A DNA stretch of 64,000 bases. It comes from Nereocystis luetkeana (Eukaryota > Sar > Phaeophyceae > Laminariales > Laminariaceae). Below the pieces are notes generated by a model, which made no database searches, was not told the DNA's origin, and saw nothing but the letters and a program-made list of their open reading frames with translations. This document shows positions 1-10,405 of the stretch, piece after piece (positions within the stretch are counted from its first letter, which is position 1; every line of letters begins with the position of its first letter). The DNA lies in assembly GCA_031213475.1 (NCBI GenBank), contig JARUPZ010000006.1:3253501-3317500 (forward strand), given 5' to 3'. Both the position numbers and the translations under genes were made by a program.

Positions 1-610
1 TTAAAATAAGGCACCCAAGAAGCAGTTAGATAGTACTCCCATTGCTGTCTCTGGTAGTGCCCATACCGGAAATTAAATTGACTTACTGAAGCTGTCATCC
101 ATATGCAAGTCCGCCTCAAAAGCGGTTCTTAGTAGGATGCAGCTCACCTTTCATGCGACTCGCCAGACACCTCACGGCGCTTCGCGCTTGGTGCAAGCAA
201 TGTCTGCCTGGTCGGTGAAAGCCCGACAAGCTCCGTCCCGGCAATGTAGGTATGCGAGGGTCTATGGTCATACGACTACGGCCATGCATGAGGTCGAATA
301 CGTCTCTCCTATCCAGTACCCCCCCCCCCCCCGGGAAACGCATCTTCTACAGAACAAATCGCAGTATCTGGTCCTGTTTTACTGTTGTTGGGGACGTGTA
401 AACAAGAACAGACCTACACACATCATCTACTATCGGCTCTGTGTTGCCATAATGCACTTCGCGGAGACCGGGATTTCGACGGCGCTGTCTGCACTTCCGT
501 GGCAGCGCGCCTCACCTCTAGTTCACGGGTAAGTTGTTGCTGTATTTGCAGCCAGGCTTGTGCCTTGCGGCCAAGGCTGCATTCACCACGCACCGGAAAC
601 ATGCATGGTG
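1..610. other. No recognisable gene; poly-C tract
   Basis: I find no protein homology or splice-supported coding here. The only distinct feature is a run of 14 C at 319-332. Short open frames on both strands have no recognisable motifs. Confidence 0.5.
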
Positions 611-1070
611 AACAACATATTCGCCTGATTGAGAGCGAAGTATCTGATTGAGAGCGAGAGTCAAATAAATTGAAATTTCGGGTCCAGACGCCTCTTGCCA
701 TTTCTTGGTAAGTAGGGGACGGGCTATTCCAAGAAGCGGCGCAAATTGAAGGTCTCGTCGGCAGCGTCGCGAGCATATGCGTGTCATCGTCATCGGATGC
801 TGCAGCTAGGAGCTAGACAAGTTGCTAGATTTCCCCAGATTGGCTATATTCCTGCCTCACACTGTTTCGCCTCGGGCGGTGGGCTCTACTGTAGCTTCTG
901 CTCCCGGCTGTAGCTCCACAACGAGAGACTCCCACACGATGACCAGGGTAGCGGCTTGAAGCTACGGGCTAGCCCTTCAATTCAAGCTACACAGCAAGCT
1001 CCACCTCTCAGCGGTAGTCCGGCTACAGCGTATCGCGCAATCTCGCTCTCAATCAGGCGAATATGTTGTT
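611..1070. mobile_element. Putative 460-bp MITE with 28-bp perfect terminal inverted repeats
   Basis: The 28 bases at 611-638 (starting AACAACATATTCGCC) recur as an exact reverse complement at 1043-1070. The 404 bp between the arms holds no convincing gene. The bases just outside the arms are GGTG on both sides, a possible 4-bp target duplication. The arm tail CTGATTGAGAGCGA is repeated once more directly after the left arm. Termini plus flanking repeat suggest a non-autonomous class II element. The family is not known to me, and the short TSD could be chance. Confidence 0.5.
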
Positions 1071-1129
1071 GGTGGTGCTGTGCATGTGCTCGTACTATTA
1101 ATTTTAAGATGTCGTTATCACTTGAAAAC

Positions 1130-1270
1130 GCTCTGATATGATATATATATGAAAGATTTTTTGAAAAATGGGGTACCTGGTATACGATACCATATATAAT
1201 ATATCATATAATATCATGTGTCTTACCAGTACCAGGTATTCTATTATATCGTATGATACTATACAAGTAT
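1130..1270. repeat. AT-rich stretch with two TACCWGGTA palindromes
   Basis: This is an ATATC/GATAT-rich low-complexity stretch. It contains TACCTGGTA at 1174-1182 and TACCAGGTA at 1230-1238, members of the dispersed palindrome family described in the findings. No gene is seen. Confidence 0.6.
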
Positions 1271-1830
1271 GATATTGCAGAAAACCCTCCCAAGCGCCCG
1301 AGAATCTCCCGAGATCCACTTTCGTTTTTCCTCTTCTTCGAAGATCGGCGTTCTTCGAAATAAAGCCGGCATGGCTCTAGCTAGTTTAGTTCGCACACAA
1401 GGAGAGTCGTAGATGCCCAGCTGTAATCCACATCATGCTGCAGTCATTCTCGTGGTATGGTCTGCGTGGGTCGCGTTGGAAGGTTGGAGTTGTCATTGTT
1501 TTAATATATATATATATATGTCTAATAATGATGATTTTGGCTTTTCGGCTTGTTTTAAATACCGGTAGTGTAAAAAAAGCGGAGTTCTCCCGTTGAATTC
1601 ACGGTGTAGATTCCACGAGTGAGTACGACGTAGGATATATATTCTGGCGTCGCCTTCATCGAACTCAATTTTGAGGACAAGCGGTTGAAATTGTTGCGGG
1701 TATTATTGACTGGTGATTGCACAGCTGTTAACGGTGTATGCCCTGAGCCCGAGGTATTCCTGATCGTTGCGTGCGCAATACTCCTAAAGTAGGAATGTGC
1801 GCGTTTTTTATTCCGTGGAAGCCCAATATA
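1271..1830. other. No gene seen; contains a (TA)n tract
   Basis: There is a short (TA)n run near 1503-1519. Next to it, near 1525, is an ATGATTTTGGC string that recurs near 10,746 and resembles AACTGATTTTGGC motifs at 19.7-20.5 kb. Nothing coding is supported. Confidence 0.4.
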
Positions 1831-1950
1831 TATTACCTGGTACCAGGTATATATATGCTGTAGTGTACGTACCAGGTATACGTGGTACCAGCAGGTATAT
1901 ATATACGACGTACCTCGTGTACTTATTGTATCAATACCTTGTATTGTTTT
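1831..1950. repeat. Cluster of TACCWGGTA palindromes
   Basis: TACCTGGTACCAGGTA at 1834-1849 is a perfect 16-bp palindrome made of two overlapping 9-bp units. A further TACCAGGTA lies at 1870-1878, with degenerate copies up to about 1900. The flanks are ATATAT-rich. Confidence 0.7.
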
Positions 1951-2335
1951 AGGTGTAGGTGAGTCGAACCTGGTGGACTACGTATTAATAATACTAATTT
2001 TACGAATTGTAAGGGTTTCCAACAACTCGGCATCGTGCGATACATTGCTGCTTGCTACTTTATTACTGCTGCTCTCCTCGCTGGCTGTGTGCATCAGCAC
2101 CCACCCACCGTTCGTCCCATCAGCGTGTGTGTGCTCGAAACGGTCATACGTGTATAGTAGACGGTTTTTCCCGTCACTACTACTGACGCTGTGGATACCA
2201 TGTTTGACTATTGAGAAATTTGCTTACACGAAGTGCAAGATCAGTTGTAGACCGCAACCCAAAAGAACGTCCTCGGCTACTGGCCGCAAAGGAAGCTGAA
2301 ATTAGTATTTTTGTACAAATCATAGCACATAACAC
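1951..2335 (+). other. Open frame without recognised homology
   Basis: An open frame of about 108 codons (1973-2299) exists on the plus strand. It has no domain I recognise and an unremarkable composition, so it may be chance. There is nothing else to annotate in this stretch. Confidence 0.2.
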
Positions 2336-2460
2336 ACTTGTATCGTATATGATATGATATGATATGATATTATATATCATTTCACGTTTAATGATATCGA
2401 TACGATTATACCATATCACATACCAGGTACCCCTGGTACCCGGTATCAAAAATTATACCT
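2336..2460. repeat. (GATAT)n tract followed by TACCAGGTA palindromes
   Basis: Tandem GATAT units occupy roughly 2340-2385. They are followed at 2421-2429 by TACCAGGTA and two degenerate GGTACC-type copies. The stretch looks non-coding. Confidence 0.6.
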
Positions 2461-2950
2461 GCCAAAATATTTTGTGATGTGGAACCGACCTCTAACCCAA
2501 GCGCTGCACATAACGACACGTGTGGCATACACTGCCGCAGGCCAGGGCGCAGGGCCCCGAATCTTCCACCTGCGGGAAACCGCAGCAGACGGTGACGAGG
2601 GGTTTGATGCAGCCGTAGGTGTTGGTCATATATGTTCGTCATAAGTCGCACCCATGTCAGATGTGTCTGGTAGACGAGAATCCGTCGAGACTCTGTGGGC
2701 TTGGGGCAGTGATTAGAGCAATCCTCGTCTCACCGAAAAGGAGGCAACCCTGGAATCTAAATAGGCTGCAAGGCAATGGAGAAACGACGAGCCTACGGCT
2801 CTGAAGGTGGCACGATCGCCGACGAAGGAGTCGTCTTAACAACAGTGCTCGTAGAGGCGAAAGTGTAGAAGGCGGATCGCCAGTGGCGAACGTGGAATAA
2901 ATAGCGGGTGGTGATGATAGGGGTAAGACCTGGGGACGGTACCGAAAGAG
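2461..2950. other. No recognisable gene
   Basis: This is mixed sequence with only short open frames. A motif near 2640-2665 (TCGCACCCATGTC) recurs near 8,785, which suggests a shared old repeat fragment. Confidence 0.3.
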
Positions 2951-2969
2951 TGGATGGGGGAAGCCGTGA

Positions 2970-3278
2970 TTTGGCCAGGAGGAACGACATCGGGAGCAGC
3001 AGCAGTACCTACGGCAGCAGTACCACCTGCAGCAGGTTTATCAGTGGCAGTATCTGGGGCAGCAGCGTCGGCAGCATCTGCAGCAGCAGGAACAGGAGCA
3101 TCAGCTGCGGCATGGAACAACCTGGAGTGGTGGTAGTCAGCAGGAATGGCAGCCGGGGTGGCTCGAGCTTGGCGGTAGAGGTCATGGTAAAGCCCAAACG
3201 GCACAAACGACGCATTTTGTACTTCGAAGGAAGTCTGACCATGTTTTTTGTTGTTCAATCGGCTGTAGCGATCTGTGA
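2970..3278 (+). other. CAG-rich segment, possible glutamine-rich exon
   Basis: One plus-strand frame is open for about 100 codons between a TGA at 2967-2969 and a TGA at 3276-3278. It would encode a Gln/Tyr/Trp/Arg-rich stretch (QQQ, QQY and QWQ clusters). All three frames and the opposite strand are also open over the CAG core (about 2994-3110), including an Ala-rich minus-strand frame of 160 codons (2836-3318). Openness is therefore weak evidence. It could be a polyglutamine exon or simply CAG-derived low complexity. No start codon or splice pair can be fixed. Confidence 0.25.
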
Positions 3279-3279
3279 T

Positions 3280-3690
3280 CCCAGGGAATGCATGTGCGAT
3301 AGTAGTACGAGTTATCACATGACAGGAGATGCTACAAACGTATCCATTCGCATGGCGCCCTCTGAGGGTTAAACATTGGTCCCGATTGGTGATGGTACAG
3401 CCCAGAAAGTTCTGTCGGAGGGACTTTGAACTTGGAGTTGCACTGTGGTACCGACGTAGGCGTACAGTGTCCGCGAGTGTACTTACTAATAGTGGACGGT
3501 CTTGCGATCAACCTATTATCCCTTCGCTCAGTTCAGGCAAAGAATGCCGCCACACTAAATTCGACTGAGGGCACCTCTTGGGAGGAAAAATCACTTCCCT
3601 CGTGGTATCGAAAAGGCTCCTCTTCACGTGCTACCAGGCTTTCCCCCTCACACCCAGTGAAGATAGCTGCAGCCACTTCAGTATCCCCCC
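3280..3690. other. No recognisable gene
   Basis: Overlapping short frames are present on both strands, with no domain, repeat or splice evidence that I can support. Confidence 0.3.
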
Positions 3691-3699
3691 CAGTATCTC

Positions 3700-3965
3700 C
3701 CCCCGTTCCGCCCCCGTCTACTGCTGCTGTAGAGATGAATGGAGTACATCTGGATGATTTTCTCCCGCCCGCGCCCACTGCTGTAGAGATGAATGAAGCG
3801 CATGTATGTATGTGGATGATTTCCCCCCGCCCCCGCCTATTAAAGTTGAAATAAATGGAGTGCATGTGGATATTTCCTCTCGCCTTCATCTACAATGATG
3901 GAGTGCATGTGGTTGATTTTCTCTTGCCCCCGTCTTTAGTACAAGTAAAGTTGAATAGAATAAAA
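3700..3965. repeat. Degenerate ~60-bp minisatellite, copy 1
   Basis: About four diverged units of roughly 50-65 bp each carry ATGAATGGAGT(G/A)CATGT, then GATGATTTTCTC, then a C-rich CCGCCCCCG block. The same unit recurs in an array at about 41,215-41,475, and both arrays are followed by the same single-copy tail. This marks a duplicated locus or a dispersed element with internal tandem repeats. Confidence 0.7.
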
Positions 3966-3999
3966 GAGAAGGCCTTTCTCGCGCCCACGCGGACAAGAA

Positions 4000-4130
4000 G
4001 AAAAACAATTGATGATTTACGACCCTAGGGGGAGGTTCCCCACGCCTCCACTGTAGAACAGTGTGCAGAGCCTACGATATTGGTTCCCTCCTCGATCTTC
4101 CCGCCCCCCCCCAAGATCCCTGTGGCTCAA
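4000..4130. repeat. Single-copy tail shared with the 41.5-kb minisatellite
   Basis: The segment containing ATGATTTACGACCCTAGGG and CAGTGTGCAGAGC matches 41,505-41,610 at similar spacing behind the minisatellite. It ends in a C-rich run in both copies. I take the minisatellite plus tail as one repeat family. Confidence 0.65.
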
Positions 4131-4179
4131 ATCGGGATGGTCGTTGCGGTGCTGGCTCCGAGCAAACGGAAATGTTTAA

Positions 4180-4626
4180 TCGATAAGCGCCCTGTCTTTA
4201 GAGGTAGACATCAATACCTTTCATGTCATTGATGCCGATACCAACGAATCCAGTAATCGGAGGAGCACTTCGAGATATTCGAGGGCAAGGGAAAACCGTG
4301 AGGACGATATCCTGGCGAAGCTGCCGGGAAGTAAACCCTGGTCTGAACCAGGAGAACTTGCTCCCGGCGCTGGATGGGTGGAGGCGCCGGAGGCCAGAGC
4401 GCGAGTTTCGCGATCGGTATCCTCGCAGGGTATAACGTTAACGTCCCCTCGCACGTCGCTGGTGGTGTTGCTGCTGACAGCGGGACGGGGGGCGACTTCA
4501 TGCACAGCTGCACCAACGCCACCGGAAGCGCCGGACGCGTGGAATATGCCAACAACCACTCCGCCGCCACCGCAACGACCACTACCACCTCAGCCACCGC
4601 CGCCTGCTGAGATGATTTTGTCGTGA
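4180..4626 (+). CDS. Hypothetical open frame of ~148 codons, C-terminal proline-rich
   Basis: A plus-strand frame stays open from just after a TAA at 4177-4179 to a stop at 4624-4626. The first half is polar and charged (DADTNESSNRRS, ARENREDDIL), followed by a Pro-rich tail with PPPP clusters before the stop. There is no ATG near the 5' end (the first in-frame ATG is internal, about 4378), so it would be an internal or terminal exon entered through an upstream splice. Nearby frames over the same DNA also look plausible, and I recognise no domain. It could be a real exon, a decayed gene or chance. Confidence 0.3.
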   Translation, partial: SISALSLEVDINTFHVIDADTNESSNRRSTSRYSRARENREDDILAKLPGSKPWSEPGELAPGAGWVEAPEARARVSRSVSSQGITLTSPRTSLVVLLLTAGRGATSCTAAPTPPEAPDAWNMPTTTPPPPQRPLPPQPPPPAEMILS

Positions 4627-4733
4627 ACTTGGGGACGTGTGTTGATGTTGGTGTTGCTGTTGTGAGTTATCATTTTTGTATATTCTGCTGTTCTGGCTGG
4701 AATGGAGGAGTAGGTTTTCGTTGAAATGAATGA

Positions 4734-4736
<3 letters not shown>

Positions 4737-4768
<32 letters not shown>

Positions 4769-5087
4769 CATCCCATTCATTATCTTCGCACATCTTCTTC
4801 TCTCTCTCCTTCCAACTCGTAACTCAGATCCGGGGTCACATAGCAGGCTCTTCTCCCCCCTTCCCGCTACGGTGCGTGCCTTCATTTTTTATCGCGAGAA
4901 GATTTCAGCCTTTTCTTCCCTCGTCGACTCGCATCGAATTGTGCCTACCCACGCTGCAAGGCGCTCTCAACAATTGAATCCCTTTTTTTATTTTTGCAAA
5001 TAAAGTCAAAGTCCGACCCTCCTGGGGCTCGAACCCAGGACTCAAACAAGTAGAATTCGAGGTTAACCACTTGAACCACCGGGGCGA
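4737..5087 (-). mobile_element. Putative tRNA-derived SINE, copy 1 (with tRNA-like head)
   Basis: Read on the minus strand, the order is a tRNA-like head (5087-5011), a ~220-bp body (about 4980-4766) and a poly-A tail seen as a T run at about 4738-4766. The body recurs in the same orientation at about 8855-9085 with its own A-rich tail. Head, unrelated body and A tail is the classic SINE layout. I see no clear target-site duplication. The alternative is a decayed tRNA gene lying by chance beside a dispersed repeat. Confidence 0.55.
5011..5087 (-). tRNA. tRNA-like sequence, probably a SINE head or tRNA pseudogene
   Basis: On the minus strand an A-box-like TGGTTCAAGTGG and a B-box-like GGTTCGAGCCC are correctly spaced. 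A 5-bp T stem (CTGGG/CCCAG) closes a seven-base TTCGAGC loop. The acceptor arms pair at only about four of seven positions. The best anticodon loop (TCTACTT) has C where U33 belongs. These defects argue against a functional tRNA. The internal promoter boxes would still suit RNA polymerase III transcription of a SINE. Confidence 0.5.
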
Positions 5088-5089
5088 TA

Positions 5090-6500
5090 GCTGATTTGAA
5101 AGGTGTCATTTTTAGATTGGGGAATGTTTTGAAATGTGTGAGATTCAGAATGACGGTTTGCGCGTTATTGTAATACTATGTTGTTTGACGTATTACAGGT
5201 TATTGCTCCTTGAAATTCAGGCTCTGCTCGGCAAAGGAATGAGTGTTATTTCAGCATCTATCTCTCTTTGCGTATAATATATACGTATACGCATACGAAC
5301 TTCAGTATCAGGTACCTGGTATTTGATGGTATTCCGTTCCCCTCGCAGCCTCGGCAAGGAATGCTGCGAGGCATGCCCTACCAGGCTAATAGCGAGTGGG
5401 GTAGGTCTTTCTGGCGGGTTCAAGGCCGGACTCACCCTCAAGGAGTGATACCTTCTTGCTGCTGCCTGTGGCCGCGAGGCTCAGGCGGCAGTAGAGTTGG
5501 GTAGTACGTGGTGCGCCAGGCACAAAGACCTACGATTCGCGCGTCTTTTTTAGGCAGCTGCGGCAGAGCAGCAATGCTCAATCGGGGTGTCCGTGCGCGG
5601 AGGTAGGCGCCACCACAGGCCACACTACGGCACAGTCTTTTGCGCCGGTAGGAGGGTGGATTCGACGACGAGGGAAGAGGGAGACTGAGCGTCGACGTGC
5701 GAGGAAGAGACGGATTGACCTCCCCCTGCGCGAGAATTGTTTTTGTTTTTCAGATCAGAACCGCAAGTGCGAGGAGCATGTTGTTTTTCATGATGACGGA
5801 GAAAGGGAATCGACTGGAAGGGAATGGCAACGAGTGCACGCGCAAAGGAGCGGGTGGATTCGGCCAAGGCGATGTGGCGGCCATGAAGAGCGGCAGGAAG
5901 ACGGTGCACGGAGACCCATGATTTGCGCGCACACTATCATCACGAGAGAAGCAGTCAAAGTTTGTTTTTTCCTGGTTTTGTTTTTCACGAGGCCGAATAG
6001 TATCTACCGGTACTAAGTGACTTGTTATTAACGTGGTCATTGGTCTTTGTAGTAAAACGAGTTGTATATCCTTCATGGGGAATAATCTACGCAATGATCA
6101 GGGGCGTGGGATCATAACTGTGTTCCACCTTGTTTTTTTGTCAAACAGTCCAGGAAGAGATAGATGGCGATCGTTGATATTCGTGTGGTAGTAAGGTTCG
6201 TGTGCTCCTTTTTTCACTGCGTATCCGCGAGTCTTCACTCTGACAGGACTCCAGATAGCAGGCAGGTGTGTTCCTCTTTCGTTTTCACGACTACCGTGCG
6301 TTTCGTACGGTGCAGGCTGCACTTCAGACAGCATCCGCTGTAGTCAGCAGCCACGAGTTGGTTAGTGGTGGGAACGGGGGTATCTTATGTTATAGTTGAG
6401 AGGATATACCCGCTGCAATCTTAGTTCAGTTTGCACATTGGCTTTAGCTCGTGTGCGCTTCTTCGTCTCGTGTATTTTAAGGCAGCCGTTTTTTTTTTTT
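5090..6500. other. No recognisable gene; one TACCTGGTA palindrome
   Basis: Contains TACCTGGTA at 5313-5321 preceded by a complementary partial unit. Several 60-110 codon frames on both strands (for example 5625-5909 and 5750-6094 minus) overlap each other and show no domain. I see no confident gene. Confidence 0.3.
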
Positions 6501-6504
6501 TAGG

Positions 6505-6585
6505 ATCTTCCTAGCGCTCCAGCACCTTTGTGTGACCACGGACTCCTCCGTCAGAGAGTTAATATGAGCACAACAACAACCATAT
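6505..6585 (+). repeat. AAC-tailed dispersed repeat, copy 1 (diverged)
   Basis: The block GTGACCACGGACTCC, then GAGAGTTAATATGAG and a short AAC run, matches the ends of the copies at 9.7, 10.3 and 13.3 kb. This is the most diverged and shortest copy. Confidence 0.55.
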
Positions 6586-6639
6586 TCGTCTTGGTCGATT
6601 TGTTTCGGTGCTCGGATGTACCTTGATATGTTAAATATA

Positions 6640-7140
6640 TGTACGCACCATCTCTGAACGGAATGCGCGTATATTTTTCTTGTCGAAATTCCGTAAACCG
6701 CTTGTTAATAGATTGTTTTATGTTGTTGAGTATACGAGAACTGCCTTTCCTAGGAGTAGGTACAACTATAAGCAACAACTTGCACGCTGATTCGAGCAGG
6801 GAGGGAGTACAGCAGAACTATGTACTACCAGGTACGCGTACTATAGGATGGTCATATTTTACAAACTCGAAAGTCACGTACCCACCATCAGATGATCTCT
6901 GGATGGAATGCGCGTATATTTTTCTTGTCGAAATTCCGTACACCGTACCTATTAATAGTATGTCTTGCTTTTAAATTTCGTTTCTTATACGAGAACTAAC
7001 TGTGCTTTTGGAGTAGGTATCACCTATATCAGGCAACAACGTGTGCGCTGACTTGAGTAGGGAGGAAGGACAGCAGCAGTATATACTACTAGGTACGAAC
7101 TATAGGATAGCCATATATAAATATACTCGAAAATCAACGG
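6640..7140 (+). repeat. Tandem duplication, two ~245-bp units
   Basis: Unit 1 starts near 6655 and unit 2 near 6900. Both contain GAATGCGCGTATATTTTTC, TATACGAGAACT, an AGCAGGGAGG-type block and ACTATAGGAT. Unit 1 carries TACCAGGTA at 6826-6834, where unit 2 has TACTAGGTA. Unit 2 carries the palindrome CTATTAATAG at 6949-6958, where unit 1 has a shorter TTGTTAATAG. No coding function is evident. Confidence 0.75.
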
Positions 7141-7144
7141 AGGT

Positions 7145-8830
7145 CTGGATATATATGGTTATGCTGAGCAACAGAAATTTGAGTGTAGTGTAGTGATCTC
7201 ACGTGTCCCTACGGTATATTTATGCCCCATACTTTCGTTGAGTTCAAACCTTCGGGAGCGACAGTGCCATCACCCAGGCAAACAAGATGACCTGAGCCGC
7301 GGCCGGAGATCCGATTGGAGAACGGAGGTTGCGGCGAAGGCATCCTTCTCGGACTGGTAGCCAGGGGGCGATGATGCACCCGTGAACGTACGTGCGTGCT
7401 TGGAGTCGAGACCCATGAATTGGTCTTTATTTTGCTTACGTAGTATCGTTAGTGGAATGCCCCCTGTTTGTTCGCAGGAGCTGTCGGACGCGGGCTCGTA
7501 ATACACGCGTGGTCTCGTGGTCTACACCATGATCGTTGAGGAAGAGCAAACACTACACACACCAGGTTGGGCAGTGGGTCAATACCGTTCAGTCAGAGAC
7601 CCCACCACATACACCACACACAGGAGGTAAGCCGCACCAAGATTGGCACCAGCTGCACGACTCACATAATATAGACAGGCAGTATCGTAATCATCAGAGC
7701 CTGGGGCGTATCATTACCATCATCGACTGCTCGCGGTGGAGCAGCTCCATGCCTCCATCCACGAGGCATACTAAATAATGCCCCGAAACATCTTACGAAA
7801 CCCCACAATATATGAAACCCCCACTATCCGCAGACCTGTATCAAGCTACCGCATTCCACTAACACACACCTCACCTCCGGCCCCGCTTGCGTGCGTGGGT
7901 GTATACGGTATGCAACAATGTATTTGTTTGCTCGGATTTTTACATTGATTTGGTAAGATGGAAAATGTTATATATTTTTTTGTGATCACTGGTTCATGTT
8001 CGTTCGTATACCCCCCCCCCCCCCTCGTTATGCATTGTTTAGTTAAGACTGTTTTCGACATTATTATACGTTACTGCACAAAGAACGGTCACGTACGTTC
8101 GTAGGGAAGGGCAATACAATTATTAGGATACTAATTTTCGTGCGCGCACCTAGGCATAGTTATTTATTTTGTCAGTGGTATGCAATCAATGGGTTTTGTT
8201 AGTGGTTGGTAAATAATAAAGACGTACCTGGTATACCTTTCGTAAGCTATACCGTCGAGAGATTCGGGAGTGATTATACTGACAAGTATGAGTAGTGTCG
8301 GGAATGAACACAGAGAGCTAATATTGACACCCACAATCCTATAAACCCAACTCTAACTATAAACACACAGTGACGTACGCCACCATTTCCTCAGGGAACT
8401 GGTAGGAAGGAAAGATAATTCGATCATCCACGAACCATCCCCTTACCGGCATGAAGATTTATTATCCAAAGCGATACCGCGGGACTCGTTTGAGTTCCAC
8501 CGTCGTAGTCCGGCAATGAAATATATATGGTGATATTATTTTGGATATATATGTTGGTTTTAGTTTTTCGTGTTTGAGTGTGAGTTTTCCGACACTGATT
8601 TTGGATTATTCACATTTATTTAACGACAGGGAGGCAGCTAGCTGTTATTTCTAAAGTAAGTGTTGTTTTTGATATTTCCATGTTTGGAGTAATATAGCAC
8701 CATATATGTACTACTTGTTTGAACTTTAACTTATCATTACAGCGTGCTGCGACTAGGAAGGATGTGGGTCATAACCGTTCGTCACAACTCGCACCCATGT
8801 CTGACGTGTCATGTGTCTGATCGTGCATAC
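7145..8830. other. No recognisable gene; poly-C tract and one TACCTGGTA site
   Basis: A run of 14 C lies at 8011-8024 and TACCTGGTA at 8225-8233. Open frames reach about 80 codons and show no motif. The rest is AT-rich and featureless to my eye. Confidence 0.35.
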
Positions 8831-8849
8831 GTGTGAGTTTTTTTGTTTT

Positions 8850-9095
8850 TTGTTTTTTTATTTATTTTCTCATCCCATTCATTATCTTCGCACATCTTCT
8901 TGTCTCTCTCCTTCCTTCTCGTAACTCAGATCCGGGGTCACATAGCAGGCTCTTCTACCACCTTCCCGCTACGGGGCGTGCCTTCATTCTTATCGCGAGA
9001 AGATTTCAGCCTTTTCTTCCCTCGTCGACTCGCATGGAATTGTGCCTACCCACGCTGCAAGGAGCTCTCAACAATTGAATCCTCTTTTATTACAT
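8850..9095 (-). mobile_element. SINE body, copy 2 (no tRNA-like head)
   Basis: This segment matches the body at 4766-4980 nearly base for base, including CATCCCATTCATTATCTTCG and CTACCCACGCTGCAAGG. The T-rich run before it (8838-8870) corresponds to the A tail on the minus strand. The tRNA-like head is absent, so the copy is 5'-truncated or a headless subfamily. The plus-strand open frame here is only the antisense of the repeat. Confidence 0.65.
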
Positions 9096-9124
9096 TTTTC
9101 AGTTTTAACAGACAAATCGGAAAA

Positions 9125-9511
9125 ATGGGAACGAAGCCTAAAATGAGAACCAAGCCGTATCTCCAGAACCATGTGGTGTATCAGAGAACCAAAATGATCC
9201 TGCGAAACCCCTTGGCCAGCCCTGTGAGAGGAGCTCGTCAGAACGGTCATGCTCCATCTCGTGCCTTCGGGTGGGCGCAAAAAGCGATATACGCTGGCTC
9301 TATTATTGTGATTTCTCTAGATGCTGGCTACCGCGGCGATGCCGAGGACTTCCAGCCTGACCTGAGCGACAGCTCATTCGAAGGCTGCTGTACAGCCCCA
9401 CAGGACTGTCAACTTGTTTTCTTGGAGTTGTACACAGTTGGTTTGCTTTCTAAAAAAAAACGTCCGTTCCCATTTTTTGTTTCGTTCCCATTTTTCTGTT
9501 TTGTCTGTTGA
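9125..9511 (+). CDS. Hypothetical open frame (~128 codons)
   Basis: An ATG at 9125 opens a frame running to 9511. The first ~90 codons are unlike the surrounding repeats and have a mixed basic composition (GTKPKMRTKP near the start), followed by a T-rich Phe/Val tail. No domain is recognised. The frame continues upstream into the antisense of the SINE copy, so the whole may be chance. Confidence 0.2.
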   Translation: MGTKPKMRTKPYLQNHVVYQRTKMILRNPLASPVRGARQNGHAPSRAFGWAQKAIYAGSIIVISLDAGYRGDAEDFQPDLSDSSFEGCCTAPQDCQLVFLELYTVGLLSKKKRPFPFFVSFPFFCFVC

Positions 9512-9725
9512 TTCCCGTTTGAACCTCTTTGTGTCTCTGTTAGTATGGTCCGTGTTTTGCCCATTTTGCGTTTTGCTATCTTCTCCTTCTGTTTTTTTTT
9601 GTTTTTGCTTCGCTTCATCTTCCTTTTTGGGTTTTTTGTCTGCTATTAATAGTCTCCTTTTTGCTTCCCTGGTGTCCGCAGTGAGTGGCGGAGTGCGTAT
9701 GCTTGACTTTTGTGTTTTGCCCATG
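9512..9725. other. T-rich low-complexity sequence
   Basis: This is a pyrimidine-rich stretch with many T runs and the palindrome CTATTAATAG at 9643-9652. No gene is supported. Confidence 0.4.
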
Positions 9726-9727
9726 TT

Positions 9728-9813
9728 TTACTACCGAGGTATTTCTTCCACTCCAGAGTTATTGGAGCCTGTCCTGCGACCACGGACCGCATTGTATTGT
9801 GAGTTAATGTGAG

Positions 9814-9848
<35 letters not shown>

Positions 9849-9851
9849 GCA
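9728..9851 (+). repeat. AAC-tailed dispersed repeat, copy 2
   Basis: The segment begins near TACTACCGAGGTATTT and contains TCCTGCGACCACGGAC. It ends GTGAG(AAC)n with about nine AAC units. The same block occurs at 10,270-10,402 and, reversed, at 13,290-13,395. A fixed body with a simple-repeat 3' tail suggests a retroposed element (SINE, or the 3' end of a LINE). Confidence 0.65.
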
Positions 9852-10268
9852 TATATATATCATCTGGATACCTTCGTTTTTGCCTCTGTTCTACACACCC
9901 CTCGCGAAGCGTTCGTGAAATCTGCGAAAAATTGCGCATTCTCTTGTTGTGTGTCCTTTCTTGATTTCTAGCTTTCTATTTGCTTCGTTGCCTAACTTGA
10001 ACTATTTCCCCCTCTCTTCCCTCTTGGATGTGTGATTTTTTTCGATTTTTGATATATTTCGAATTTTCGCCGTCGAGTTGTTATTTTCATCCTTTCTATC
10101 TATTCTGGGTAACACCGTAGTAAAATATGTGGTCTTCTCGGTTTCTGTGGCGACTTGTACACCGTACCGCATGTATGTATGTACCGGATACGTACGCGCG
10201 GGGGCCGCCATTTTCATGTTTTGTCTGAGGTGTATATCGTTTGTGCTTCAGTTATCGCGTGTACTATT
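9852..10268. other. Spacer between AAC-tailed repeats; no gene seen
   Basis: No gene or repeat is recognised. Short frames overlap on both strands. Near 10,165-10,190 there is a GTAC-rich block. Confidence 0.3.
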
Positions 10269-10269
10269 T

Positions 10270-10372
10270 TTGTTTTTTTTCCCCCGAGGTATTTATTCCA
10301 CTCCCGAGTCATAGGAGCCTGTCCTGCGACCACGGACTGGATTGTATGTGGCGATGGGTTCATGTGAGAACG

Positions 10373-10402
<30 letters not shown>
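10270..10402 (+). repeat. AAC-tailed dispersed repeat, copy 3
   Basis: Shares CCGAGGTATTTATTCCACTC, the CCTGCGACCACGGAC block and a terminal (AAC)n run (about nine units) with copy 2. It has about 10 extra bases before GTGAGAAC. Confidence 0.65.

Positions 10403-10405
<3 letters not shown>

Noticed and set aside
2836..3318. 160-codon Ala-rich minus-strand protein
   Set aside because: It runs over CAG simple sequence that is open in every frame; no start context, domain or splice support.
5011..5087. Functional tRNA gene
   Set aside because: Poor acceptor pairing and C at position 33 of the best anticodon loop; better explained as a SINE head or pseudogene.
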